From contig NZ_FZNY01000007.1 in NCBI RefSeq assembly GCF_900188275.1, positions 1 to 64,000 on the forward strand: a stretch of 64,000 nucleotides of DNA, in the 5' to 3' direction. This document shows, piece after piece, positions 1-6,719 of this stretch. The stretch's first letter is position 1; every line of letters starts with the position of its first letter. The notes below the pieces were generated by a model, which was given only the letters and a program-made list of their open reading frames with translations, was not told the origin of the DNA and ran no database searches. Position numbers and translations under genes: made by a program. The DNA comes from Dokdonia pacifica. GTDB lineage: Bacteria; Bacteroidota; Bacteroidia; Flavobacteriales; Flavobacteriaceae.

Positions 1-117
1 TTAGAAAAATAAAAGCAAAATATGTAAATTTGGCTTAGTGAGAATTCGAAAGACAGTACTTATTCCTTGCCCTACGTTCCTTACACCAAACGTTGACGGT
101 AGTTTGAACTAAACTTT

Positions 118-816
118 ATGGCGCATAAAAAAGACATCCAAAAATTAATTATTCAGCACAAAAAAAGTACGCTGAAAAACCATTGGAATGATATGTTTTT
201 TTACAATACAACAAAATACAGTGGAGAAGTAAAACCAAATGCACTCCTCATATGGAGATCCGCACATTCTTTAAGAGGAGCATATCCCATCTTTCATCTG
301 ACTTTTGATCAACATGGAGAGTTAAACGGTATAAAAACGGAGAAAAATCCCTATGATAAATTTCTAAATAAACTTGCTATTGGTTTTTTTACGCTACTGA
401 CTTTGGCATTATTATTTACAACTGAGATGAAAACGGCCATCTTATATATAATAGCAATGTCTGTAGTTGGTATTTTATTGCATCTGTTAGTATCGAAAAT
501 GAAAAAGTACGAAACAAAAATTCTAACAGACGAATTGAAAGAAGCCATAGAAAATATAGCGCCAGAAAATAATCCTGAACTTAAAAACAATGCTAAAACA
601 GCATTAAAGAAAGAAAAAACCAAAGAGTGGACTTTTACAAAGGTTGTAACTAGACTACTCCTCTATCCTTTTTGCATATTGATTATATGGGTTTCAATAA
701 CTGGTTTTTTATCCGAAGGAAAGATAATACTAGCAATATTTGGAATAACTGCAGCGCTAGCATATCCCATTGCTGATATCCTATTGGCGTTCGGAAAGAA
801 TAAAAATTATCATTAG
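118..816 (+). CDS. Hypothetical multi-pass membrane protein
   Basis: I do not recognise a family. The 232-residue product has a hydrophilic N-terminal ~80 residues and four likely membrane segments: two near residues 84-103 and 107-126, and two near 178-198 and 203-224. A charged Lys/Glu-rich linker at ~130-170 separates the two hairpins. There is no signal peptide or Cys cluster. It starts at an ATG with a TAAATTTG box about 85 nt upstream, close to the Bacteroidota -7 element. It stands alone on the plus strand, and a REP-like block follows it. The ORF is probably real because it is long and has a coherent topology. Function unknown. Confidence 0.7.
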   Translation: MAHKKDIQKLIIQHKKSTLKNHWNDMFFYNTTKYSGEVKPNALLIWRSAHSLRGAYPIFHLTFDQHGELNGIKTEKNPYDKFLNKLAIGFFTLLTLALLFTTEMKTAILYIIAMSVVGILLHLLVSKMKKYETKILTDELKEAIENIAPENNPELKNNAKTALKKEKTKEWTFTKVVTRLLLYPFCILIIWVSITGFLSEGKIILAIFGITAALAYPIADILLAFGKNKNYH

Positions 817-873
817 CAACCATAAACGTCATTAAAATCATATTCTTTGTACTTGGAATCTTGAAACAACAAC

Positions 874-974
874 TAGATTTCTCGACTGCGCTCGAAAAGA
901 CAAGTTGTATACGCTCTCAAGGAAGATAGTGACGTAGAAGTTGATGTGAGTTACATCGAAGTGCGAAAGCGCAC
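874..974. repeat. REP-like intergenic element with hairpins
   Basis: Bases 874-908 contain CTCGACTGCGCTCGA. Read in reverse complement they match the shared start and end of the elements at 57669-57832 (ACAACTTGTC, CGAGAAATC). A small perfect hairpin, GTGCG-AAAG-CGCAC, lies at 961-974. The 330-bp gap (817-1146) otherwise holds only the hairpin at 997-1017. Confidence 0.5.
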
Positions 975-996
975 TCATAAAAGATATTAAACTAAG

Positions 997-1017
997 ATCC
1001 CGCTGAAAAAGCGGGAT
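997..1017. terminator. Stem-loop, possible terminator
   Basis: A perfect 8-bp stem ATCCCGCT / AGCGGGAT closes a GAAAA loop. It lies 180 bp after the first gene. The T-run that follows is weak, so termination is only likely, not certain. Confidence 0.45.
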
Positions 1018-1146
1018 TAGTTCAGCTATCTATTTTGTATGCGTCTTACTGACTTTACAAAATAGTGTTTCACTAATAAACAATACATTATAAACTTATA
1101 TCCGTACCTTGATGCTTCTATAGGAACAAAAAACAAGCAACAAAGC

Positions 1147-1770
1147 ATGCTATGCACCCTTTGCAATACAACACTTATCACACAAATAGATACCCATTTT
1201 TATGATTGTGAAAGGTGTAAAGCGATTGTAAAAGATGAAAAACAATACCTAACTGCTACTGAAGAAAAGACACATTATGAAAGCCACAATAATGATGTAG
1301 AAGATCATAGGTATCAAAACTTTACGATGCCTATTACTCAGTATGTACTTGATACATTTTCACCTAAGCATAAGGGATTAGATTTTGGAAGCGGTACAGG
1401 TCCAGTTATTTCCAGTATGCTTAAAAAGCAAGATTATGATATTGTTCCATACGATCCCTACTTTGCTCCTGACCAAAAGGTATTACATTCATCATACGAT
1501 TATATTGTGAGTTGTGAGGTATTTGAGCATTTTAATAATCCCAAGCTAGAGATTGATAGACTCGTATCCTTATTGAAACCTAATGGAATGTTACTTATTA
1601 TGACTTTATTATATACGGATACCATTGATTTTAAAACATGGTTTTATCGAAAAGACCCTACACATGTATTTATGTACAGATCTGAGACCATTGCGTATAT
1701 CGCAGAAGAAAAAAAACTAGATATTCTTGAACTTACCAGTAGGTTTATCGTTTTAAAGAAGACTATTTAG
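1147..1770 (+). CDS. Class I SAM-dependent methyltransferase with N-terminal zinc ribbon
   Basis: The 207-residue product begins with CxxC pairs at residues 3-6 and 21-24, which suggests a small zinc ribbon. A class I methyltransferase fold follows: the SAM-binding glycine motif LDFGSGTG sits at ~78-85, and DYIVSCEVFEHF looks like the motif IV region near 120-132. This layout matches small Methyltransf_23-type enzymes. The substrate cannot be told from sequence. Neighbours do not help: a tandem repeat element follows directly and the next operon is on the other strand. The enzyme class is fairly sure, the role is not. Confidence 0.8.
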   Translation: MLCTLCNTTLITQIDTHFYDCERCKAIVKDEKQYLTATEEKTHYESHNNDVEDHRYQNFTMPITQYVLDTFSPKHKGLDFGSGTGPVISSMLKKQDYDIVPYDPYFAPDQKVLHSSYDYIVSCEVFEHFNNPKLEIDRLVSLLKPNGMLLIMTLLYTDTIDFKTWFYRKDPTHVFMYRSETIAYIAEEKKLDILELTSRFIVLKKTI

Positions 1771-1784
1771 AAAGTACAGTATAT

Positions 1785-1890
1785 GCTTTACCGTCTCGCT
1801 CTCGTTTACGGTCGTGCATCTCACAAGTTCGCTTTACCGTTTCACTCTCCCTATGGTCGTGAATCTCACAAGTTCGATTTCGCGAAAGCG
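1785..1890 (+). repeat. Two tandem 46-bp units ending in the TTTCGCGAAA palindrome
   Basis: Unit 1 (1785-1830) and unit 2 (1831-1876) both begin GCTTTACCGT and both contain GGTCGTG, ATCTCACAAGTTCG. Unit 2 runs into TTTCGCGAAAGCG (1878-1890). A related inverted copy lies at 60943-61010. Confidence 0.75.
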
Positions 1891-1916
1891 TATAAAGTAA
1901 CATATTCTTAGAAAAT

Positions 1917-2324
1917 TTATAATAGAAAATACTGTTGCTCTTCTTTGGTCATGAGCCTACAACTATCTTTTTTTCCTAATAGCAAATGTCTTCTTTTGGC
2001 AATACGATCATAACACCAATTTCCTAATGAGCGTGGAGTAATTTGCCTCAAAAAAGAAAAATATCGCCAAGGACTATCCAGCTCTTTTGCAATATGAAAA
2101 AAGGCTGCTGCTTTTTCATATACCTTCCCATCTGAATAAAAATAAATGGTATCCAAATTACTTGGTAAGTTCTTCTTTTCTAATAGCTCCTTCCCTATTC
2201 TAGATTGCTGTGATGTAAAATATAAGCTTCGTTTACTATTCTTTTTAAACAGATAATCAACGGTACTATTACAAAAAGAACAATCTCCATCAAAAAGGAT
2301 TATTTTTTTATACTGAAGCGACAT
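1917..2324 (-). CDS. DCC-family (DUF393) thiol-disulfide oxidoreductase-like protein
   Basis: The 135-residue protein carries the family signature LFDGDCSFCNSTVDYL at ~10-25, with the CxxC pair at C15/C18 in a thioredoxin-like fold. DCC proteins are short redox proteins that often neighbour HTTM membrane proteins, and an HTTM-like gene lies two genes upstream here. It is the last gene of the minus-strand operon. Its start lies inside the end of the serine hydrolase gene (17-bp overlap), implying translational coupling. A plausible job is making or breaking a disulfide in the operon's product. The precursor-like proteins have only one conserved Cys each, so a different thiol partner is possible. 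Confidence 0.85.
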   Translation of the reverse strand: MSLQYKKIILFDGDCSFCNSTVDYLFKKNSKRSLYFTSQQSRIGKELLEKKNLPSNLDTIYFYSDGKVYEKAAAFFHIAKELDSPWRYFSFLRQITPRSLGNWCYDRIAKRRHLLLGKKDSCRLMTKEEQQYFLL

Positions 2325-3288
2325 GAGCTATGTTATTTTTAAGTTCGTTTACATATGAAGGTTCTTTGATCATACGTAAGTTAAAATCATTAGACGCAAG
2401 TGTGACCATTTCCTTTTGCTCTTGATCAAGGTTATTGAGAAAATAAATCAATTGATAGGTATTATTTTCTTTATCTGTCGCATATAATGCTGTATTAAAT
2501 ACTTTAGGAGTCGTACCTAGTTTCATCCCGCCTTGTAAACCTTTGTAACTCTTTAAATTTCCAAACCAACTCATTACGCTTTGTAACTCCTTAGTGTTCT
2601 TATGCAACGCTTGTAATTGGTTTAATACCTGTATATAATTATGTACAGAAGCATGCGGAAGTGCGTCACTCCAGTCACATTGCCTCTTATAGTCAAAGTC
2701 ATTTAACAAGTTAAAATCTAACCCTTCTACAGTTTTACCTTGTAGTAATTTTTCAAAAGCACTATTGGCCTCTTTTGCTAATGTAATTGGGGTATGTGTC
2801 ATCCCTTTTTTTATATCTCTCAAGAACATCAATACTGAGGTACTAATGGGCATGATTGGGTCATGGCCATCTATCTTTAATGTATCAAGTTGTTTCTGAA
2901 CTTTTTCAATATGCAAAAGACTCAACAAATAATCTGTATTTGCATTGCAACTATATTCGAGCATTCCTTGTACAATTTCGCGCAAAGCGATTTGATTATT
3001 CTTGACTTTATTGGTTGCTTTTAAAGAAGCATACCAACCTGAAAAACCTGGATCTACCCAGCGTATCCAATAACATTTTAATTCGTGGATATGTACAAGA
3101 TCATTAGGGTTTACATCACCACTTTTACATTGTTCTAAATATGCTTTTAAAACAATTAATTTATAAATACTAGCTAACGGCATATGACACTGTGCATTTA
3201 TATCTATAATGGATTGCCCGTTTTTAATAAATATAAGTGCACAATCATCAGGTTGTTTTATAATGTAATTAGAAATAGGATTGTCCAT
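2308..3288 (-). CDS. Beta-lactamase/transpeptidase-fold serine hydrolase without signal peptide
   Basis: The 326-residue product shows class A beta-lactamase-like landmarks: SxxK at S40-IY-K43, SxN at S113-C-N115 after a helix, and KLGT in the KTG position near residue 257. These are the catalytic triad motifs of penicillin-recognising serine hydrolases. Class A enzymes are normally exported, but the N-terminus (MDNPISNYIIKQ) has no signal peptide, so the protein may be cytosolic. It lies 3 bp after the HTTM-like gene and overlaps the DCC gene, so it belongs to the operon. It may process, hydrolyse or ligate the operon's peptide. Antibiotic resistance is unlikely given location and context. 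Confidence 0.75.
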   Translation of the reverse strand: MDNPISNYIIKQPDDCALIFIKNGQSIIDINAQCHMPLASIYKLIVLKAYLEQCKSGDVNPNDLVHIHELKCYWIRWVDPGFSGWYASLKATNKVKNNQIALREIVQGMLEYSCNANTDYLLSLLHIEKVQKQLDTLKIDGHDPIMPISTSVLMFLRDIKKGMTHTPITLAKEANSAFEKLLQGKTVEGLDFNLLNDFDYKRQCDWSDALPHASVHNYIQVLNQLQALHKNTKELQSVMSWFGNLKSYKGLQGGMKLGTTPKVFNTALYATDKENNTYQLIYFLNNLDQEQKEMVTLASNDFNLRMIKEPSYVNELKNNIAHVASV

Positions 3289-3291
3289 AAG

Positions 3292-4125
3292 CTATAATAC
3301 CCAGTAGCTAGAAAGTTGCATGCAGCAATAAATGATGGCTCCATAGGTTGCTAAAAAAGCCCATAAAAAAGAGTTTAATCCCATCACTAAAGCATTCATT
3401 AAATGAAATGCCAAGCCCCATCCTAAAAATAATATCATACCAGGATATCCTGTTACTAAAACTAGAGGAAACATCACTTCTACAGCTACTGTAGACCATG
3501 TTAAAAAGGTAATAGCTCCCTGTTTCCCTTCTAAATACTGAGCAATAGGTTTACTCCCATATGTCGCGGTATTAAAAATTAAGAATACAGCATTGGGTTT
3601 TGTTGTCCATTTTTCTCCTTTTGCTTTAAAAAAACCTGCTGTAAAATAAGAGAGTAATGATTGTAAGGCTATAAACCAAAGTCCTGCTTGTGCTACTATG
3701 GTATTTTCAGGATTGATATGGTATAAGAATAGTGTAATCAATACAATGGTAGACATTTGATCTGAACCGTCTTGTCCAAAAGGACTGCGATAATTAATAA
3801 GCAAAGATGTCACTACAATAATGAGTAATAAAGGTGCTTGTGAAAACATCCAAATTCCTGGCACAGCTAATAACACAATAACTAGTAATCTAAGGATAAT
3901 GACTCCCAAAAAATTAGGGTACTTCAATAGAAAATGAGCGACTCTATAAAGGACATTAGATTCTGAGAAAGTATCTCTTGTAGCAATTACTTTCCAACTA
4001 TATAAACGGTTGTCTTTAAAGTTTTTCCAATTATATAATAGTTCTATTGTAGAGATAGAAACCCCTATCAATACAAAATACTTCATACAGGAATAGACAA
4101 ATTCGATATTTAAAAATTGTTCCAT
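3292..4125 (-). CDS. HTTM-domain membrane protein, SdpB-like
   Basis: This 277-residue multi-pass membrane protein has the pattern of the HTTM / vitamin-K carboxylase-like membrane fold shared with Bacillus SdpB. A GSDQM motif near residue 115 matches the family's loop Asp, and a long SYFTAGFFKAKGEKW segment near 160-175 matches the family's helix-W-x-x-G-like region. About six to eight hydrophobic segments are visible. SdpB is needed to mature the SdpC toxin in Bacillus. Here the gene sits 5 bp after an SdpA-like gene, repeating the sdpA-sdpB order. Family placement rests on motif and context, not on an alignment. Confidence 0.7.
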   Translation of the reverse strand: MEQFLNIEFVYSCMKYFVLIGVSISTIELLYNWKNFKDNRLYSWKVIATRDTFSESNVLYRVAHFLLKYPNFLGVIILRLLVIVLLAVPGIWMFSQAPLLLIIVVTSLLINYRSPFGQDGSDQMSTIVLITLFLYHINPENTIVAQAGLWFIALQSLLSYFTAGFFKAKGEKWTTKPNAVFLIFNTATYGSKPIAQYLEGKQGAITFLTWSTVAVEVMFPLVLVTGYPGMILFLGWGLAFHLMNALVMGLNSFLWAFLATYGAIIYCCMQLSSYWVL

Positions 4126-4130
4126 AACGA

Positions 4131-4652
4131 TTATATTTTATGAAATTCTGATCTGAATAGCATTTTAGGTCCTTTATCTGGGAGGTGTCCATAGGATTCC
4201 ATGATCATAAATTGAGTAACTCTTCCACTAGTATCTCTAGGTAAAGAAGCTATAAAATTTACTAAAGCGATGTAACACATAGAGGTTTTAAACTCGCTAG
4301 CTTTTAGCATAGATGATGACCGTACTAATGTTTGTACTGCATCTGATAGTGCCTTTTTATTTCGTTTTTTAGGATTCCATACGGCTCCTAATAATGTTCT
4401 ATTACTCGCGATAGGATACTCTATCCATCGTCCGCATTCGTCTTCTTGGTCTTTATCTCTATACAGTAAGTGATAATCTGTCACTCCAGGATTGGGTGCA
4501 AAGAAAGACCAGCGTGGAAGTAGGGAGAAAAAATCCATACGTCTAAAGAAATTCTCTAGACGCAGGAAATTAAATTGGCAAATAATACTTGCTAATAGCC
4601 AAAACCCCAGGCATCCAACAATAACATATGTAAAGATATCTGATAGGTTCAT
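4131..4652 (-). CDS. SdpA/DUF5819-like small membrane-anchored protein
   Basis: The 173-residue product has one N-terminal membrane helix (~8-28) and then the motif LLPRWSFFAPNPGVTDYHL at ~44-62. The W-x-FFAPNP core is the hallmark I associate with SdpA and DUF5819 proteins, which accompany HTTM proteins. The rest is soluble, with conserved-looking Arg/Trp-rich segments, and is likely outside the membrane. It lies 4 bp after the first precursor-like gene and 5 bp before the HTTM-like gene. By analogy with SdpA it would help mature or export the operon's peptide. The call is a family-level inference. Confidence 0.6.
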   Translation of the reverse strand: MNLSDIFTYVIVGCLGFWLLASIICQFNFLRLENFFRRMDFFSLLPRWSFFAPNPGVTDYHLLYRDKDQEDECGRWIEYPIASNRTLLGAVWNPKKRNKKALSDAVQTLVRSSSMLKASEFKTSMCYIALVNFIASLPRDTSGRVTQFMIMESYGHLPDKGPKMLFRSEFHKI

Positions 4653-4656
4653 AGCA

Positions 4657-5100
4657 TTACTTTTTTAGCATTTTATTTGCTCTCATTAAACTACTTCTCA
4701 AATCGATAAGCTCATCTATAGAGCATTCTTTATCGACACTTTTAAGAAGGGAGATATGTTCTTTTGTAAAAACATTGTCTACCACAACTCCACCGGCAGC
4801 AACTTCGACAGCCACTGCTGTCGCTTCTTCTGCTTCTGGAGTTTCAGGAGTTGCTACTTGTACTACTTTACCAGTAACTTCAATAGCTTCCTTAGTTCCT
4901 TCTACGACAACATGAGCTGCTTTAGTAGCAACATGACCTACGTCATGAGCAGTTTTATCAACTGCATGTCCTACATCGTGAACTACTTTACCAATAAAGG
5001 ACTGTGCTTCGTAAAAGTTGTGCCCTACATCGGTTTCATGTGCAGGAGACTGCTCCATAGCAGCCTGCTCAATAGATGAGAATTCATCAAATCTTTCCAT
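4657..5100 (-). CDS. Precursor-like small protein 1 with 11-residue repeats
   Basis: I do not recognise this 147-residue protein. It has no signal peptide. Residues 1-24 (MERFDEFSSIEQAAMEQSP then HETD) and 96-142 are nearly identical to the paralog at 5319-5696, while the middle differs. The middle holds three 11-residue repeats, HDVGHAVDKTA (41-51), HDVGHVATKAA (52-62) and HVVVEGTKEAI (63-73), a pattern that forms amphipathic helices. A hydrophobic stretch EVAAGGVVVD (99-108) and a single Cys (C126) lie in the conserved C-terminal part. Conserved ends around a variable middle suggest a peptide precursor. It is the first gene directly coupled to the SdpA/SdpB-like genes. Confidence 0.75.
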   Translation of the reverse strand: MERFDEFSSIEQAAMEQSPAHETDVGHNFYEAQSFIGKVVHDVGHAVDKTAHDVGHVATKAAHVVVEGTKEAIEVTGKVVQVATPETPEAEEATAVAVEVAAGGVVVDNVFTKEHISLLKSVDKECSIDELIDLRSSLMRANKMLKK

Positions 5101-5131
5101 GAGATAATTTGTTTAAAAGGTTAATAAATAA

Positions 5132-5153
5132 AAAAACACTGATCAGTGTTTTT
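5132..5153. promoter_or_regulatory. 22-bp perfect palindrome, possible operator or terminator
   Basis: The palindrome centres on CACTGATCAGTG with A/T arms of 11 bp each. It lies 32 bp upstream of the precursor-1 start (minus strand). A degenerate copy lies at the same place upstream of precursor 2 (5731-5744), within a block of ~50 bp that is otherwise nearly identical, so it is more likely an operator or 5' leader element than a terminator. Confidence 0.5.
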
Positions 5154-5260
5154 AAAGGTATATGAATCACCCTTAGAAAATAATGAGAGATTACACGGTA
5201 TTTTAAAACCCGTGGAAAATACGGGGTATGTGTACGCGCTATCCGTAATGGAGCATCAAA

Positions 5261-5306
5261 ATCAAACTTCTATACATGATTGTAGCATATATAGAAGTTA
5301 TTTGAT
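5261..5306 (-). terminator. AT-rich stem-loop after precursor 2
   Basis: AACTTCTATA (5265-5274) pairs with TATAGAAGTT (5290-5299), and ATCAAA/TTTGAT extend the stem after a small bulge. It begins 13 bp after the precursor-2 stop codon. It could terminate or attenuate transcription before precursor 1, since no strong U-run is present. Confidence 0.4.
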
Positions 5307-5318
5307 TACATCAGGAGA

Positions 5319-5696
5319 CTATTTACGCATAGCATTTGCTTTCATTAAGCTGCTTCTTAAATCGATAAGTTCATCTACAGAACATTCTTTATCAATGCTC
5401 TTAAGAAGTGAGATATGTTTGTTTGTAAAAACGGTATCTACAACAACTCCCCCAGCTGCTACTTCTACAGCTGCGGTTGCTGTAACTTCTGGTGTTGTTG
5501 CTCCATCTCCTTTAGTTGCCACAATATGTTCTACTCCTGTTCCTGCTATATCAACCCTATCTGTCTCTACAATTTTAGCTACTTTACCTATAAAATCATG
5601 AGCATCTGTAAAATTATAGCGTATATCAGTTTCATGTATAGGAGACTGTTCCATAGCGGCTTGTTCAATAGATGAGAATTCATCAAATTTTTCCAT
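5319..5696 (-). CDS. Precursor-like small protein 2, paralog of protein 1
   Basis: This 125-residue protein shares with the 147-residue neighbour the N-terminal block MEKFDEFSSIEQAAMEQSP-HETD and the C-terminal block from AAVEVAAGGVVVD through CSVDELIDLRSSLMKAN, including the single Cys. The middle (residues ~37-68) lacks the 11-residue repeats of its neighbour. No signal peptide or known domain is seen. Its upstream ~50 bp repeats that of protein 1, so promoter and gene were duplicated together and each gene may have its own promoter. Paralogs with constant ends and a variable centre are typical of diversifying substrate families. Function unknown. Confidence 0.75.
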   Translation of the reverse strand: MEKFDEFSSIEQAAMEQSPIHETDIRYNFTDAHDFIGKVAKIVETDRVDIAGTGVEHIVATKGDGATTPEVTATAAVEVAAGGVVVDTVFTNKHISLLKSIDKECSVDELIDLRSSLMKANAMRK

Positions 5697-5810
5697 AAAA
5701 TAATTTGTTTAAAAGGTTCATAAATTAAAAACACCGATCAGTGCTCTTAAAGATATTGGTCTCGCTATCAAAAAATAAAGGTAGATTTTACGGTTTTTAA
5801 AAACCGTTGA
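5697..5810 (-). promoter_or_regulatory. Upstream block of precursor 2 with two palindromes
   Basis: Bases 5697-5750 match 5101-5155 (AATTTGTTTAAAAGGTT, then GATCAGTG). A perfect 18-bp palindrome ACGGTTTTTAAAAACCGT lies at 5790-5807, and a degenerate counterpart (CACGG...CCGTG) lies at 5194-5214. This suggests a duplicated regulatory region. No clear TAnnTTTG box is visible. Confidence 0.45.
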
Positions 5811-5848
5811 ATACACGGTAAAATAACTAAATGATTATTGCTAATGGG

Positions 5849-5878
5849 TTTCTTTAAAAAATCTTTTGGGTACCTTTA
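5849..5878 (+). promoter_or_regulatory. Possible promoter of the glycosidase gene
   Basis: TTTC (5849-5852), 18 bp, then TACCTTTA (5871-5878) approximates the Bacteroidota -33/-7 pattern TTTG-N19-TAnnTTTG. It lies 63 bp before the chosen ATG. Confidence 0.4.
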
Positions 5879-5941
5879 AGTATTCAGAGAACACAATTAG
5901 TATATCGTTAATGAGTTATTCAATTAAATCAAGTGAGCTAT

Positions 5942-6673
5942 ATGAGCTATTTTAAATCATTTCTCTTCTTTTTCATTTTACTCATATCATTTAATACGAG
6001 TAAAGAAGTTCTACCTAGTACTAATAGTGGTATTCTAAGTTATGAAGTGAATCTCAATAAGCAGCAGCTAGATTTTTATTGGAAAGATGATCAAGACAAA
6101 AATTATGGGAGTATTCAGAATTTAAAAACAGTTGTTGAAAAAGAAGGAAAAGAACTTGTTTTTGCAATGAATGGAGGTATGTATCTTAAAGACCGATCTC
6201 CTCAAGGGCTATTCATCCAGAAAGGAGTCATGAAAGCCCCTATTGACACCTTACAAGGCGGGAAAACAAATTTTTATTTACACCCCAATGGTATTTTTTA
6301 TATAACCGATAAGCATAAAGCTTCTATTACAACTACTGCAAATTTTACACAGACTCCAGATATCAAATATGCTACGCAATCTGGCCCTATGCTTCTTATA
6401 AATGATAAGATACATCCTAAATTTACAGAAGGATCTTCTAACCTACATATCAGAAACGGTGTCGGTGTATTACCTAATGGCAATTTGCTTTTTGCCATGT
6501 CTAAAGAGAAAATCAATTTTTATGACTTTGCTTGCTTTTTTAAAGACAAAGGCTGTAAAAATGCATTATATCTAGACGGTTTTGTATCTCGCACCTATCT
6601 CCCTTCTCGCTATTGGGAGCAAGTGGATGGGAATTTTGGGGTGATTATTGCAGAAACTAGAAATAAGAAATAA
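5942..6673 (+). CDS. Exported phosphodiester glycosidase family protein (DUF2233/NAGPA-like)
   Basis: The product has an N-terminal hydrophobic signal (residues ~2-17) and then the DUF2233/NAGPA core: FAMNGGMYLKDRSPQGLF near 75-92, the ATQSGPMLL segment near 145, and NALYLDGFVSRTYLP near 215-230. The family hydrolyses sugar phosphodiesters such as GlcNAc-1-phosphodiesters. In bacteria these proteins act in the periplasm, possibly on cell-wall or glycan links. I chose the ATG at 5942; a GTG at 5933 in the same frame adds three residues. It is a single gene, convergent with the next one. The glycine-rich and Asp motifs look intact. Confidence 0.8.
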   Translation: MSYFKSFLFFFILLISFNTSKEVLPSTNSGILSYEVNLNKQQLDFYWKDDQDKNYGSIQNLKTVVEKEGKELVFAMNGGMYLKDRSPQGLFIQKGVMKAPIDTLQGGKTNFYLHPNGIFYITDKHKASITTTANFTQTPDIKYATQSGPMLLINDKIHPKFTEGSSNLHIRNGVGVLPNGNLLFAMSKEKINFYDFACFFKDKGCKNALYLDGFVSRTYLPSRYWEQVDGNFGVIIAETRNKK

Positions 6674-6689
6674 TACTTTAAGGCTAGCA

Positions 6690-6702
6690 TTTCGCGAAAG
6701 CG
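6690..6702. repeat. TTTCGCGAAA palindrome, intergenic
   Basis: TTTCGCGAAAGCG lies between two convergent genes; one half-arm is complete. Confidence 0.85.
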
Positions 6703-6719
6703 GTATCTTTATAAAGCTT

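Noticed and set aside
817-1146. Small RNA gene in the first intergenic gap
   Set aside because: Hairpins are present but no promoter with a matching terminator bounds a transcript clearly enough to call one.
2308-3288. Antibiotic-resistance beta-lactamase
   Set aside because: The catalytic motifs fit the superfamily, but no signal peptide is present and the gene is inside a maturation-type operon, so resistance is not supported.
4756-5079. Plus-strand ORF opposite precursor 1
   Set aside because: Its Cys/Phe/Ser/Tyr-rich composition is that of an antisense frame, and the minus-strand gene has paralog support.
5146-5601. Plus-strand ORF overlapping precursor 2
   Set aside because: It reads the complement of a paralogous coding gene and runs into its palindromic upstream block; the minus-strand protein is the one with a conserved paralog.
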